From an uncultured Alphaproteobacteria bacterium (GTDB lineage: Bacteria; Pseudomonadota; Alphaproteobacteria; CASFRQ01; SAAU01): a DNA stretch of 15,469 bases. The notes beneath the pieces were generated by a model that was not told the DNA's origin, searched no databases, and was given only the letters and a program-made list of their open reading frames with translations. The stretch covers positions 1 to 15,469 of the forward strand of contig CASFRQ010000151.1 in NCBI GenBank assembly GCA_949296785.1, read 5' to 3'. The position numbers and the translations under genes were made by a program. Below are positions 15,140-15,469 of the stretch, in pieces (position 1 is the stretch's first letter; every line of letters begins with the position of its first letter).

Positions 15140-15469
15140 ATGAAGAAGATTATTTTAATACTTTTGTTCAGCTTTTTATTTTTCTTGGGAAGTATACCGC
15201 AAGCTTCGGCACAGCAGGTTGATGCATCGGACAGACCAAACAGTGGCAGAGTAGATGTAACTCAACCCAATTATGGAGCAAACCCGCCCAATCAGAACAT
15301 CTCCATCCCGTCGGTTCAAGACTTAGCGACAGAAATTAGCAACAGTTGCTGGGCTTGCGACATTTTGATTGTTATGATGGGCGGATTGGACAAAACTATT
15401 CAATATGCCCACGATGTTCTTCAAGGACCGTCTTTACAGTTGCTGGCATTAGGATTTGCGTTTTGGGTC
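15140..15469 (+). CDS. CWxC secretion-type protein, C-terminus cut by window edge
   Basis: GGAGA lies about 8 nt before the ATG. The 110 visible residues start with a Sec signal peptide (ending ASA24), then a Pro/Asn/Gln-rich linker (about 25-60), then C70-W-A-C73 and the beginning of a hydrophobic helix (LLALGFAFWV). Cys70 to Trp109 has the same 40-residue spacing as in the three other family members. It follows the 392-aa gene by 16 nt and is surely in the same operon. I infer another VirB6/TrbL-like channel component. Its total length and remaining helices are unknown. Confidence 0.72.
   Translation, partial: MKKIILILLFSFLFFLGSIPQASAQQVDASDRPNSGRVDVTQPNYGANPPNQNISIPSVQDLATEISNSCWACDILIVMMGGLDKTIQYAHDVLQGPSLQLLALGFAFWV

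Noticed and set aside
1..15469. tRNA, rRNA, CRISPR array, complete insertion sequence or origin
   Set aside because: I found no cloverleaf-like sequence, no regularly spaced repeats, no transposase or integrase frame and no DnaA-box cluster on either strand.

Overview
The window is AT-rich bacterial chromosome with dense genes, good Shine-Dalgarno sites and sigma70-type promoters. The gene content is Gram-negative: lipoproteins with lipoboxes, Sec signal peptides, VirB6/TrbL-like secretion proteins, a GT5 glycogen synthase and RlmH. An alphaproteobacterium, perhaps a host-associated uncultured lineage, is my best guess. No rRNA or marker gene here settles it.

Layout. (1) 1-1741, minus strand: a lipoprotein gene, a strong terminator, then a signal-peptide protein that runs off the left edge just after its first membrane segments. 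(2) 1742-6291, plus strand: three unrecognised genes: a 231-aa coiled-coil protein, a 466-aa protein with two internal repeats and its own promoter and terminator, and a two-TM protein with a long acidic tail. The last is preceded by a broken partial copy of itself. (3) 6340-10309: ordinary cell functions: glycogen synthase (glgA), 23S rRNA methyltransferase (rlmH, minus strand), a membrane protein and a family 2 glycosyltransferase. (4) 10338-15469, plus strand: another lipoprotein gene, another strong terminator, then three successive polytopic proteins of VirB6/TrbL type, the last cut by the right edge.

The main observation is that regions 1 and 4 are mirror-image loci built on the same plan. 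The four secretion-type proteins share a 40-residue block aligned without gaps: Cys-Trp-x-Cys, 35 residues, Trp. It spans the extracytoplasmic Cys motif and the first membrane helix. Ahead of this block the proteins differ in length (44 to 390 residues), in targeting signal (Sec signal or lipobox) and, where long enough to judge, in base composition (AT-richer than the block). This suggests a duplicated inner-membrane channel family of a type IV secretion or conjugation machine whose periplasmic N-terminal parts have diversified around a constant core. The lipoproteins may be partners of these channels. The genes between the two loci have no proven link to secretion.
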